Shown piece by piece: positions 21,143 through 28,171 of a DNA stretch of 28,904 nucleotides. Numbering within the stretch: the first letter of the stretch is position 1; every line of letters begins with the position of its first letter. The position numbers and the translations under genes were made by a program. This DNA is from a virus, in the IMG/VR virus record IMGVR_UViG_3300043425_000101, positions 1 to 28,904 of that record, one strand, 5' to 3'. Under the pieces are notes generated by a model. That model was not told the origin of the DNA. It ran no database searches and was given only the letters and a program-made list of their open reading frames with translations.

Positions 21143-21718
21143 ATGTCTAGTGTTGTAATTTCAGGGGATACAAGCGGTGCTATTACAATGGCTGCACCGG
21201 CTGTTGCTGGTTCTAATACCCAAACTTTAGTCGCAGCTACAGGCACTCTTGCTCCGTTGATTGCTGGAACTGCACAAACCGCATCAGGAAGCTCAGTAGA
21301 TTTTACTGGTATTCCATCTTGGGTAAAGCGTATTACTGTAATGATTAACGGATTGTCTTATGCTGCTGCTGGCGCTGGTGTAATTCAGATTGGAACTAGC
21401 TCAGGTCTTACAACAACTGGATATTCAACCCTAAATACTGGATTAAATACAACACCAACAATTAGTGTTACAGCTATAACTAATGGGTTTTCAACACTTG
21501 CAACTTCTGCAGCTGCAGCTGTTGTTGTGGGCAAATTTGAAATAGTAAATATAAATGGCAATACATGGCTTTGTACTGGTACTTCATCACGATTTACGGA
21601 TGCAGTTACTAATATTACAAACGGAGCTGTTGCATTATCAGGAACTCTTGACCGACTTTCATTAGTAGCTACCACTAGCACATTTGATGCTGGCACTATT
21701 AACATTTTGTATGAATAA
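21143..21718 (+). CDS. fibre-like protein, paralog A
   Basis: A 191-residue beta-rich protein. The N-terminal SVVISGDTSGAITMAAPAVA is a frequent phage fibre start. The rest is one domain from SSVDFTGIPSWVKRITVMI to GTLDRLSLV ... TFDAGTINILYE. The same domain makes up most of the protein at 21904, so the two are paralogs with different N-termini. It is likely part of the tail fibre or receptor-binding set. AAAGGATAAATC precedes the ATG. Confidence 0.72.
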   Translation: MSSVVISGDTSGAITMAAPAVAGSNTQTLVAATGTLAPLIAGTAQTASGSSVDFTGIPSWVKRITVMINGLSYAAAGAGVIQIGTSSGLTTTGYSTLNTGLNTTPTISVTAITNGFSTLATSAAAAVVVGKFEIVNINGNTWLCTGTSSRFTDAVTNITNGAVALSGTLDRLSLVATTSTFDAGTINILYE

Positions 21719-21728
21719 GGAATAAATC

Positions 21729-21902
21729 ATGGAACGGATTGAAGTAAATGTACAAACTGGTGAGCAAAAAGTGGTTCAATTGACTGCTGAAGAAATCGCT
21801 CAAGCACAAGCACAATACGCAGAATGGCTTGCTAATCAGCCCACCAAAGAAGACCGAATTGCTGAACTTCAAGCACAAATTGATGCCTTGAAAGGAAATT
21901 AA
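21729..21902 (+). CDS. small fibre-associated helical protein
   Basis: A 57-residue protein, MERIEVNVQTGEQKVVQLTA onward, with two charged helices (AEEIAQAQAQYAEWLANQ and KEDRIAELQAQIDALKG). The second looks like a short coiled coil. It is set between two paralogous fibre genes, with AAGGAATAAATC before the ATG. A chaperone or trimer-forming role for fibres is plausible from position only. Confidence 0.7.
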   Translation: MERIEVNVQTGEQKVVQLTAEEIAQAQAQYAEWLANQPTKEDRIAELQAQIDALKGN

Positions 21903-21903
21903 T

Positions 21904-22536
21904 ATGTCCGTAACCTTAAACGCATCCACATCAAGCGGTTTAGTACAAACTGCTGATACAAGTGGAACAATTGAACTACAAAGTAATGGCACTACTAAAC
22001 TGACTGTAGCTTCAGGCGGTGTTACTGCTAATAATTTGTCGTTAAACAGCACAGCTATTACTTCTTTTGGTGGCGGTGTAATTACTAGCGGAACTGTTGT
22101 ATCTGCAAGCAGTACATCGGTTGACTTTACTGGAATACCTAGCTGGGTAAAAAGAATTAGTGTTATATTTGCTGGAGTTTCAGGAAGCGGCACTAGTTCT
22201 GTTTTAGTTCAACTTGGAATTAGTACTGGCGTAGTTACTTCAGGTTATGTTTCTACATCTATTAGTAGCGGTGGTGGAACTACTGCTTCTACTACTGGAT
22301 TTGCTATGCAAAACGCAACGGCTTCTAATACTATGTCAGGAATAATGACAATTACATTGTTTGATACTAACGCATGGGTTTCAAGTCATAGTGCTAAAAA
22401 CTCTACAACAATAACTTGTAATGGTGGCGGTAATGTTACAAATATTGGTGGCACACTAGACCGCATCCGCATCACCACAGTAAACGGAACAGATACCTTT
22501 GACGCTGGCACAATCAACATTCTTTACGAGGGCTAA
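21904..22536 (+). CDS. fibre-like protein, paralog B
   Basis: A 210-residue beta-rich protein starting MSVTLNASTSSGLVQTADTS. An N-terminal segment (GTIELQSNGTTKLTVASGGV) of a type common in aquatic-phage fibres precedes the domain shared with paralog A: SVDFTGIPSWVKRISVIF, then GTLDRIRITT and TFDAGTINILYEG. The shared ends flank a diverged middle, as expected for a variable receptor-contacting region. It begins two bases after the small helical gene. Confidence 0.72.
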   Translation: MSVTLNASTSSGLVQTADTSGTIELQSNGTTKLTVASGGVTANNLSLNSTAITSFGGGVITSGTVVSASSTSVDFTGIPSWVKRISVIFAGVSGSGTSSVLVQLGISTGVVTSGYVSTSISSGGGTTASTTGFAMQNATASNTMSGIMTITLFDTNAWVSSHSAKNSTTITCNGGGNVTNIGGTLDRIRITTVNGTDTFDAGTINILYEG

Positions 22537-22539
22537 TAT

Positions 22540-22995
22540 ATGGCAATTATTTTAAATGGCGATACTGGTATTAGTAGTATCGGTGCTTTATCAGGAGTGA
22601 CCTCTATATCAGCGACAAACGCTGCATTAACTGGTATTACTTCTGTTGCCAGCAACGCTGCCGATACTCCGGTAATTCTACAAGATAGTTCATCAAATTC
22701 TGCTACTTGCCGAGCATGGGTCAATTTTGATGGAACAGGCACTGTAGCTATTCGTGCAGATTTTAATGTAAGTTCCATTACTGATGACGGAACGGGTCAA
22801 TATACAATTAATTTTACGAACGCTTTGCCTGATACAAGCTATGCTGCATCTGGTATCTGTCAAGGTAGTAGTAATGGATATGTGCAAGAGCCACAAACGC
22901 AATCAAAATCTACATCGGCTATTAAAATTAATACAATTACAAACGCAAATGTGGCTTTTGATGCAGCTAATGTGTATTTGATAACATTTCGTTAG
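22540..22995 (+). CDS. tail fibre / receptor-binding-type protein
   Basis: A 151-residue protein. The short N-terminal repeat region (ILNGDTGISSIGALSGVTSI) is followed by CRAWVNFDGTGTVAIRADFN and GTGQYTINFTNALPDTSYAA, a beta domain found at the C-terminus of many phage fibres. It probably forms a fibre tip. GAGG lies eight bases before the ATG. Confidence 0.78.
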   Translation: MAIILNGDTGISSIGALSGVTSISATNAALTGITSVASNAADTPVILQDSSSNSATCRAWVNFDGTGTVAIRADFNVSSITDDGTGQYTINFTNALPDTSYAASGICQGSSNGYVQEPQTQSKSTSAIKINTITNANVAFDAANVYLITFR

Positions 22996-23004
22996 GAGAA
23001 ATAA

Positions 23005-23196
23005 ATGAACCAAAGAATAATTTTCCCCAATGACGAAGGTGGTGTATCTATCCTAGTTCCTTCACACAATTGGCAAGGCACTATGGAAGAACTAGCCGCT
23101 AAAGATGTGCCTGCTGGAAAACCATACAAAATTGTGGATGTTGCTGACATTCCTACAGACCGCACATTCCGTAACGCATGGGAGTATCAAGAATGA
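23005..23196 (+). CDS. small protein following the fibre genes
   Basis: A 63-residue protein with IIFPNDEGGVSILVPS near the start and PYKIVDVADIPTDRTFRNAW near the end. The pattern F-P-N-D-x-G-G-V-x-V ... D-R-T-F-R-N-A-W is widespread in small genes after phage tail fibres. The function is not known to me; assembly help is likely. TAGGAGAAATAA precedes the ATG. Its TGA overlaps the next start (ATGA). Confidence 0.76.
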   Translation: MNQRIIFPNDEGGVSILVPSHNWQGTMEELAAKDVPAGKPYKIVDVADIPTDRTFRNAWEYQE

Positions 23197-23414
23197 TTAC
23201 GATTAACTTTGACAAAGCTAAAGAAATTACCAAAGACCGCTTAAGAGCAGAGCGTAAGCCTTTGCTAGAAGCCCAAGATGTAGCGTTTCAACGGGCTTTA
23301 GAAAGCGGTGCTGATACTTCTGCGATTGTTGCTGAAAAACAACGATTAAGGGATGTAACTCAGTTAGTAGATTCAGCTACTACGCTTGAAGAACTTAAGC
23401 AAATTTCCATCTAA
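23193..23414 (+). CDS. small helical protein paired with the preceding gene
   Basis: A 73-residue protein, MITINFDKAKEITKDRLRAE onward, with RALESGADTSAIVAEKQRLR and a terminal ATTLEELKQI. This K-A-K-x-I ... R-x-x-R ... R-A-L-E-x-G ... K-Q-x-L-R-D layout normally accompanies the D-R-T-F-R-N-A-W protein in phages and is thought to be structural or assembly-related. The ATG at 23193 is chosen because it gives the ATGA overlap. Confidence 0.76.
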   Translation: MITINFDKAKEITKDRLRAERKPLLEAQDVAFQRALESGADTSAIVAEKQRLRDVTQLVDSATTLEELKQISI

Positions 23415-23426
23415 TAAGAGAAAATT

Positions 23427-23627
23427 ATGGCTCACCACGTTGACGAGGGAGTTAAAGTAATCGGCGATGCAGTATCAATTGCTACCGTTCTTGGTACTTT
23501 AGCTCAGATACTACCCGCCATTGCAGCATTGTTCACAATCATCTGGACTGGATTTCGGATTTATGAAACAGAAACTGTCCAAGGTTGGTTAGGTAAAAAG
23601 AAAGGTAAAAACAGTGAAAAAGACTAA
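23427..23627 (+). CDS. holin
   Basis: A 66-residue membrane protein. SIATVLGTLAQILPAIAALF and the following TIIWTGFRIYE form one long or two short membrane helices (about 17-47), followed by a basic tail (GWLGKKKGKNSEKD). Length, single hydrophobic region and charged tail fit small phage holins that open the inner membrane at the end of infection. No endolysin is adjacent in this window. Confidence 0.8.
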   Translation: MAHHVDEGVKVIGDAVSIATVLGTLAQILPAIAALFTIIWTGFRIYETETVQGWLGKKKGKNSEKD

Positions 23628-23781
23628 AGCAGAAAAAAAGATTAGTAAAGTAATGCGTGAGTACAAAGCTGGTGAACTCAATATCGGTAAATCGCCAAAG
23701 AAAGTAACTTCTCGCAAGCAAGCAGTCGCTATCGCTTTAAGTCAAGCTGGTATGTCCAAGCCAGTGAAGAAAAAGAAATGA
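23614..23781 (+). CDS. small basic protein (DUF6496-like)
   Basis: A 55-residue Lys-rich protein with a GTG start, reading VKKTKAEKKISKVMREYKAG onward with SRKQAVAIALSQAGMSK near the end. The K-V-M-R-E-x-K-x-G-x-L ... R-K-Q-A-x-A-I-A-L-S-x-A pattern matches small phage proteins I associate with DUF6496, function unknown. AAAGG lies eight bases before GTG. It overlaps the holin gene by 14 bases and the next gene by four. Confidence 0.75.
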   Translation: MKKTKAEKKISKVMREYKAGELNIGKSPKKVTSRKQAVAIALSQAGMSKPVKKKK

Positions 23782-23927
23782 AGCAAGGACTTTACGCCAA
23801 TATCGCAGCAAAGCGTCGTCGTATCGCTGCAGGATCAGGCGAGAAGATGCGTAAGCCCGGAACTAAAGGCGCTCCTACTGCTAAAGACTTTAAAGATGCT
23901 GCTAAAACAGCTAAGAAGAAAAAATAA
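23778..23927 (+). CDS. small basic protein (SGEKMRKPGTKGAPT type)
   Basis: A 49-residue, very basic protein, MKQGLYANIAAKRRRIAAGS onward, with GEKMRKPGTKGAPTAKDF. This motif is repeatedly seen in tiny phage genes near structural genes. The charge suggests DNA or RNA binding or packaging inside the virion. ATGA and TAATG overlaps tie it to both neighbours. Confidence 0.75.
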   Translation: MKQGLYANIAAKRRRIAAGSGEKMRKPGTKGAPTAKDFKDAAKTAKKKK

Positions 23928-24196
23928 TGATTAAGAAGGGTAAAGAGACATTTTCTGGCTATAATAAGCCTAAAAGAACTCCAAACCATCCTACTAAGTC
24001 ACACGCTGTGTTGGCTAAGTCTGGAGACCAAGAAAAGCTGATTCGTTTCGGTCAGCAAGGCGTTAAAGGGGCAGGATCGAATCCTAAAACCTCATCTGAA
24101 AAGGCACGCCAAAAGAGTTTTAAAGCTCGTCATGCGTCGAATATCGCTAAAGGCAAGATGTCTGCAGCATATTGGGCGGATAAAGTTAAGTGGTAA
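23927..24196 (+). CDS. basic phage protein with KSFKARHASNIAKGKMSAAYW
   Basis: An 89-residue basic protein. The first half has PNHPTKSHAVLAKSGDQEKL and RFGQQGVKGAG. The second half has KARQKSFKARHASNIAKGKM and ends AAYWADKVKW. The F-G-x-x-G-V ... K-S-F-x-A-R-H ... Y-W-x-x-K-x-W arrangement is conserved in many phages, usually near structural genes, with no known activity. It is the third small basic gene in a row. Confidence 0.76.
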   Translation: MIKKGKETFSGYNKPKRTPNHPTKSHAVLAKSGDQEKLIRFGQQGVKGAGSNPKTSSEKARQKSFKARHASNIAKGKMSAAYWADKVKW

Positions 24197-24214
24197 AAAT
24201 TTTATAAAAAACAC

Positions 24215-24243
24215 TTGCTTTTTTCCTAAATTTGTGATAGGAT
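24215..24243 (+). promoter_or_regulatory. possible weak promoter for tail genes
   Basis: TTGCTT (24215-24220) and TAGGAT (24238-24243) lie 17 bases apart in the 56-base gap before the tail adaptor. Match is 3 of 6 and 4 of 6. If used, transcription would start almost at the ATG (24253), giving a leaderless message. The same AGGATAAC could instead serve as the ribosome site. Confidence 0.33.
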
Positions 24244-24252
24244 AACGATTAA

Positions 24253-24903
24253 ATGGCTACCTATGTTGATGTTGTAAATAATGTACTGACTCGCTTGCGT
24301 GAGCCTGTAGTCACGTCTGTAAACGATAGCACCTATGCAAAACTCATTGGTATCATGGTGAATGATGCTAAGCGTGAAGTAGAAGATGCCTATGATTGGA
24401 ATGCTTTAGGATCTACAGTAACGGTAACAACGACTGCAGGAACTTATAACTATACTTTAGTTGGTTCTAAGACTCGTTTTCGTGTTATCGATGTGTTAAA
24501 TGATACGTCGAACTATACACTGCAGTATGCTCCTACGCATTGGATGAACCAACAGTTTTTATTGACGACACAAGGAACGAACTCTCCTTACTACTATAAC
24601 TTTAACGGTGTAGACAGTAACGGAGACACACAGGTTGATTTATTCCCTGTTCCTAATTCAGTATTTACAATTCGATTTAACATGACTGTACCGCAGCCTG
24701 ATTTGACTTCAGACAGTACAGTTATCAAAGTACCTGATCATCTTGTTGTTCAATTAGCGTATGCTAAGGCTATTGCAGAGCGTGGAGAAGATTCCGGTAT
24801 TAGTTCCATTGAGGCTTATAGTTTATATAGAAGTTCTTTGGCAGATGCGATTGCAATTGAACGCAATCATTATCTCGAAGAAGTTGAGTGGATTAATCCA
24901 TAA
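24253..24903 (+). CDS. tail adaptor (T7 gp11 / tubular protein A-like)
   Basis: A 216-residue protein close in length to T7 gp11 (196). The N-terminal helices (YVDVVNNVLTRLREPVVTSV ... IGIMVNDAKREVEDAYDWNA) are typical of podovirus adaptors that sit under the portal. Beta strands (TVTVTTTAGTYNYTLVGSKT) follow. The C-terminal helix set is DHLVVQLAYAKAIAERGED. It joins the portal to the tail hub encoded next. AGGA lies about ten bases before the ATG. Confidence 0.85.
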   Translation: MATYVDVVNNVLTRLREPVVTSVNDSTYAKLIGIMVNDAKREVEDAYDWNALGSTVTVTTTAGTYNYTLVGSKTRFRVIDVLNDTSNYTLQYAPTHWMNQQFLLTTQGTNSPYYYNFNGVDSNGDTQVDLFPVPNSVFTIRFNMTVPQPDLTSDSTVIKVPDHLVVQLAYAKAIAERGEDSGISSIEAYSLYRSSLADAIAIERNHYLEEVEWINP

Positions 24904-26747
24904 TGGCTGAACAAATTGTTACCTCGTCGATTGTAGCGCCGGGGTTCAAAGGTGTTAACACTCAGGATTCGAGTGTAACCCTTGAATCAGGTTATGCGAC
25001 CATCGCAGAAAACTGCGTGATTGATAAATTTGGTCGTATCGGAGCTAGAAAGGGCTGGAGTCCTGTTAATGCTACTAGCGTTGCGTTAAGCACTGCGTCA
25101 ATACGCACAATCGTTGAGATGGTAAAAGAAGACGGTAATGTTGTATTAACGGCTGGTAACAATAAGTTATTTAGCGGTACGACAACACTGACACAATTAG
25201 CTGTTAGAAACAGTGCCAATACTGCTGATCTGTCGTATACGATTACGGATGATCACTGGAGTATCGGTGTACAGCCGTATAGTACAGGCAAGAATGCTTC
25301 TGCTCATGCGTATTTAGCTCAAGCAGGGCATCCAACATTAATATATCATAAATTGCCTTTAGTTGGAACTGGTGCAACGATTACGGTTACTAACGTAACT
25401 GGTGGTGGTAAGATTAGCACCTTTACAGTAACGACTGGCGGTTCTAACTGGTTTGTAGGCGATACCGTTACTGTGACAGGCGGTACAGGCTCTGGAGCTA
25501 CCTTTACTGTTGCGTCTGTTAGTGGAACTGCAGTTGCAACACTGACAATGACCAACGATGGTACTGGTTATACTGTCAACGATGTATTGACTTTAGTAGA
25601 TACACCCGGACAACATACTCATGAGGGAAGCTACGGATTACAACGATTAGGCGATGTCGGTAGCCTACCAGCGGGGTATACGACTGACACATTTACCCCT
25701 AACATTGCTCTAGCAGCTTACGGTCGTATTTGGTATGCTGACATTGTTAATGATAGACAGACAGTCTATTTTAGTGATCTGAATAGTGGATCTGCATTAA
25801 CTGGCGGATCATCAGGCTCGTTAAATATTGCTGATATTGTGCCTGACGGTGATCCGATTGTAGCACTGGCGGCACACAACGGTTATTTAGTGATATTCTG
25901 TAAACATCACATTGTTTTGTATAACAAAGCAGATGATGTTACAAATATTGCACTGCAGGACTTAATTAAAGGAATCGGTTGCATTGCACGAGATTCCGTA
26001 GCACTTGCAGGAACAGACTTAGTATTCTTGTCTAATGGCGGTGTACGGTCGTTATTACGTACGATTCAGGAGAAATCCTCACCGATTCGTGACATCAGTG
26101 CTAATGTTCGTGATGATTTGATGCGGTATATCGACGCTGAGACAGCAAAACAAGTCAAGAGCGTTTATTACGAAAAAGACGCATTCTATGCGATCTCTTT
26201 CCCAACATCGAATATCGTGTATTGCTTTGATGTTCGTGGTGTATTAGAGAACGGCGCATCGAAAACGACGACATGGTACACAAAGATTACAGCATTCTTT
26301 CCGACAGTTGGTCGTTTGTTGTATTTAGGTAAAGATGGTTACATTGGTAATTATACCGGATACACCGACAATGGTGCTTCCTATCGCATGAGCTACTATA
26401 CCAATTGGTTTGACTTTAATCAACCAACGGTAGAAAAGATTCTCAAGCGTATCGGCATTACCTTTATCGGCGGTCGTGGAGTCAATGTATCGCTAAAGTG
26501 GGCTTTTGATTACAGCGATTCATATCAAAGTCAGGTATACACTTTAGCAAACCCATCCGTAGCAGAATACGGCATCGCTGAGTACGGAATTGCTGAGTAT
26601 ACTGCTGGTGTTGTATTTGATAACACAACAACACAAGTAGGCGGCACAGGAAGAGTAATTCAGATTGGAATTGAAGCAATGATCGTTGGTTCAGAACTAT
26701 CAGTGCAAAAAATGGATTGCTATGTAAAACAAGGACGGATTAGATAA
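24903..26747 (+). CDS. tail hub / nozzle (tubular protein B-like)
   Basis: A 614-residue, mainly beta protein directly after the adaptor, in the position of T7 gp12 or P22 gp10. The start region (APGFKGVNTQDSSVTLESGY, then ENCVIDKFGRIGARKGW) is characteristic of this class. Strands such as NGYLVIFCKHHIVLYN and FYAISFPTSNIVYCFD fit a propeller. Residues about 156-236 form a Gly/Thr/Val-rich insertion (GGSNWFVGDTVTVTGGTGSG ... DGTGYTVNDVLTL) similar to modules found in other virion proteins. TAATG overlaps occur at both ends. Confidence 0.84.
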   Translation: MAEQIVTSSIVAPGFKGVNTQDSSVTLESGYATIAENCVIDKFGRIGARKGWSPVNATSVALSTASIRTIVEMVKEDGNVVLTAGNNKLFSGTTTLTQLAVRNSANTADLSYTITDDHWSIGVQPYSTGKNASAHAYLAQAGHPTLIYHKLPLVGTGATITVTNVTGGGKISTFTVTTGGSNWFVGDTVTVTGGTGSGATFTVASVSGTAVATLTMTNDGTGYTVNDVLTLVDTPGQHTHEGSYGLQRLGDVGSLPAGYTTDTFTPNIALAAYGRIWYADIVNDRQTVYFSDLNSGSALTGGSSGSLNIADIVPDGDPIVALAAHNGYLVIFCKHHIVLYNKADDVTNIALQDLIKGIGCIARDSVALAGTDLVFLSNGGVRSLLRTIQEKSSPIRDISANVRDDLMRYIDAETAKQVKSVYYEKDAFYAISFPTSNIVYCFDVRGVLENGASKTTTWYTKITAFFPTVGRLLYLGKDGYIGNYTGYTDNGASYRMSYYTNWFDFNQPTVEKILKRIGITFIGGRGVNVSLKWAFDYSDSYQSQVYTLANPSVAEYGIAEYGIAEYTAGVVFDNTTTQVGGTGRVIQIGIEAMIVGSELSVQKMDCYVKQGRIR

Positions 26748-26947
26748 TGGCAAACTACGTAAAAACTACTAATTTCGCAGTAAAAGATACTCTCTTAACT
26801 GGTAATCCAGCAAAGCTAGTAAAAGGAACTGAGATCAATACTGAGTTTGATAACATTGCTACCGCAGTGCAAACTAAGATTGATACAAACAATCCTACCT
26901 TTACTGGAACTATGTCAGGCGGAACTATTGACGGTGGAACATACTAA
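26747..26947 (+). CDS. short fibre-anchor-like protein ending SGGTIDGGTY
   Basis: A 66-residue protein. MANYVKTTNFAVKDTLLTGN ... VKGTEINTEFDNIATAVQTK resembles the N-terminal virion-binding part of phage tail fibres, but there is no fibre shaft or tip. It stops after PTFTGTMSGGTIDGGTY. The last ten residues are identical to those of the 511-residue fibre protein. It may be a trimmed fibre, or an anchor to which separately encoded parts attach. The ATG overlaps the hub stop (TAATG). Confidence 0.72.
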   Translation: MANYVKTTNFAVKDTLLTGNPAKLVKGTEINTEFDNIATAVQTKIDTNNPTFTGTMSGGTIDGGTY

Positions 26948-27230
26948 AGTACCGGTAGTTATTCGAGATAACTATGTAATGTATTTAGAGTTCTACGAAA
27001 ACTTACTCTGGTTTCATACCGATGTAAAAAAGTGGAATAGTAAAGTTAAAAAACAATTTTTAGAAGATTTAAATTTATTGCAGTATTTAGTAAATGTACC
27101 ATTAATGGCTTATATTGAAGATTCTAATACAAAACTAGCCAAGTTTGCTCAATTAATAAATTTTGAGAAAGATACAAATATTATGTTAGAAAACGGCGAA
27201 AAAGCTACAATTTTTATACGGAGTAAATAA
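26934..27230 (+). CDS. hypothetical protein before the internal virion genes
   Basis: A 98-residue protein if started at GTG 26934 (overlapping the previous gene by 14 bases). An ATG at 26979 would give 83 residues. It contains MYLEFYENLLWFHTDVKKWN, KKQFLEDLNLLQYLVNVPLM and a final ENGEKATIFIRSK. It is A/T-rich and Lys-rich compared with its neighbours. The order helix, strand, K-F, G-E, strand is loosely like the small GNAT-fold T7 gp13 at the same relative place, but this is tentative. Confidence 0.65.
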   Translation: MEHTKVPVVIRDNYVMYLEFYENLLWFHTDVKKWNSKVKKQFLEDLNLLQYLVNVPLMAYIEDSNTKLAKFAQLINFEKDTNIMLENGEKATIFIRSK

Positions 27231-27232
27231 TC

Positions 27233-28159
27233 ATGGGTCAGCTAGTTGGTAATGTTCTTGGAACTCTTGGAGGATTTATCTCCGGAGGTAAAGCCTCTGA
27301 CGCAGCGGCAAATACAGCTAGAAATTTAGAAGCAGCAGGAGCGAGAGCCGCAGAAATGGCTCGCTTTCGTCCTGTCGGAATTAGGACGAGATTCGGTACA
27401 TCTAATTTTGGTTTTGATAGTGCTGGTAATCTCAGCAGCGCTGGTTATACCTTATCTCCAGAAGCTCAAGCATTACAAGATTATTTCATGTCCCAGACTA
27501 CTGCGGGACAAGCAGACACAGCTAATCTACTGAGTCTTGGTCGTGGTTATATTTCCGAAACTCCAGCTGAAGCAACTCGTCGGTATTATCAACAACAACG
27601 AGAGTTAATCGCTCCCGGTGAAGATTTTGCTTATAATCGCATTAAATCTAATCTACAGAGAACTGGTCGTGGCGGTTTAGCTGTCGGTCAAGGCGGTGAT
27701 CTCGCAGCAGCTAATCCAGAACTTCAAGCATTTTATAATGCCATTGCTCAACGAGATAGAGAACTAGCACGACAGTCTGAACTAGCCGCTAGAGAGCAAA
27801 TTACATTTGGTCAAGGACTTTTGAGTTCTGCTTATAGCCCAATTGCAACTCCACTTGGCTATGCAACAACTATAGAAGAACTGGGTCAAACCCCATTGCG
27901 TTTAGGCTCAAGTTTAGGAACATCTTCCGCAAACGCTGGCGCTCAAGCCGGAAATCTGTTATTTAGCGGTGCTAGAGCCGCAGCGCCGTTCTCTTATCAG
28001 AATATGGCATATAGTCCATTAGGAACAGCATTAAGTGGTTTTGGTAGTACTTTCAGCGGCGGCGGTGGAAGTGGAGGAGGCTTATTTGGAAGTTTAGGAA
28101 ATTGGTTTACTAGACAATCAAATCAAGCTAGTCCAGATTTTGTCGGACCGATATACTAA
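27233..28159 (+). CDS. internal virion / DNA-ejection protein
   Basis: A 308-residue protein rich in Ala, Gly, Gln and Ser. An N-terminal Gly-rich hydrophobic stretch (GQLVGNVLGTLGGFISGGKA) could touch membrane. The helical centre (ATRRYYQQQRELIAPGEDFA, RDRELARQSELAAREQITFG) precedes a Gly/Ser-rich C-terminus (FGSTFSGGGGSGGGLFGS). Composition and place after the tail hub fit podovirus internal core proteins that are injected to build a channel for DNA. GGAG lies about nine bases before the ATG. Confidence 0.78.
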   Translation: MGQLVGNVLGTLGGFISGGKASDAAANTARNLEAAGARAAEMARFRPVGIRTRFGTSNFGFDSAGNLSSAGYTLSPEAQALQDYFMSQTTAGQADTANLLSLGRGYISETPAEATRRYYQQQRELIAPGEDFAYNRIKSNLQRTGRGGLAVGQGGDLAAANPELQAFYNAIAQRDRELARQSELAAREQITFGQGLLSSAYSPIATPLGYATTIEELGQTPLRLGSSLGTSSANAGAQAGNLLFSGARAAAPFSYQNMAYSPLGTALSGFGSTFSGGGGSGGGLFGSLGNWFTRQSNQASPDFVGPIY

Positions 28160-28171
28160 TAAGGATTTTAT

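Noticed and set aside
21699-22193. Long minus-strand frame opposite the fibre genes
   Set aside because: Antisense to well-supported fibre genes with recognisable domains. Open antisense frames here reflect the Thr/Ser/Gly-rich codons.
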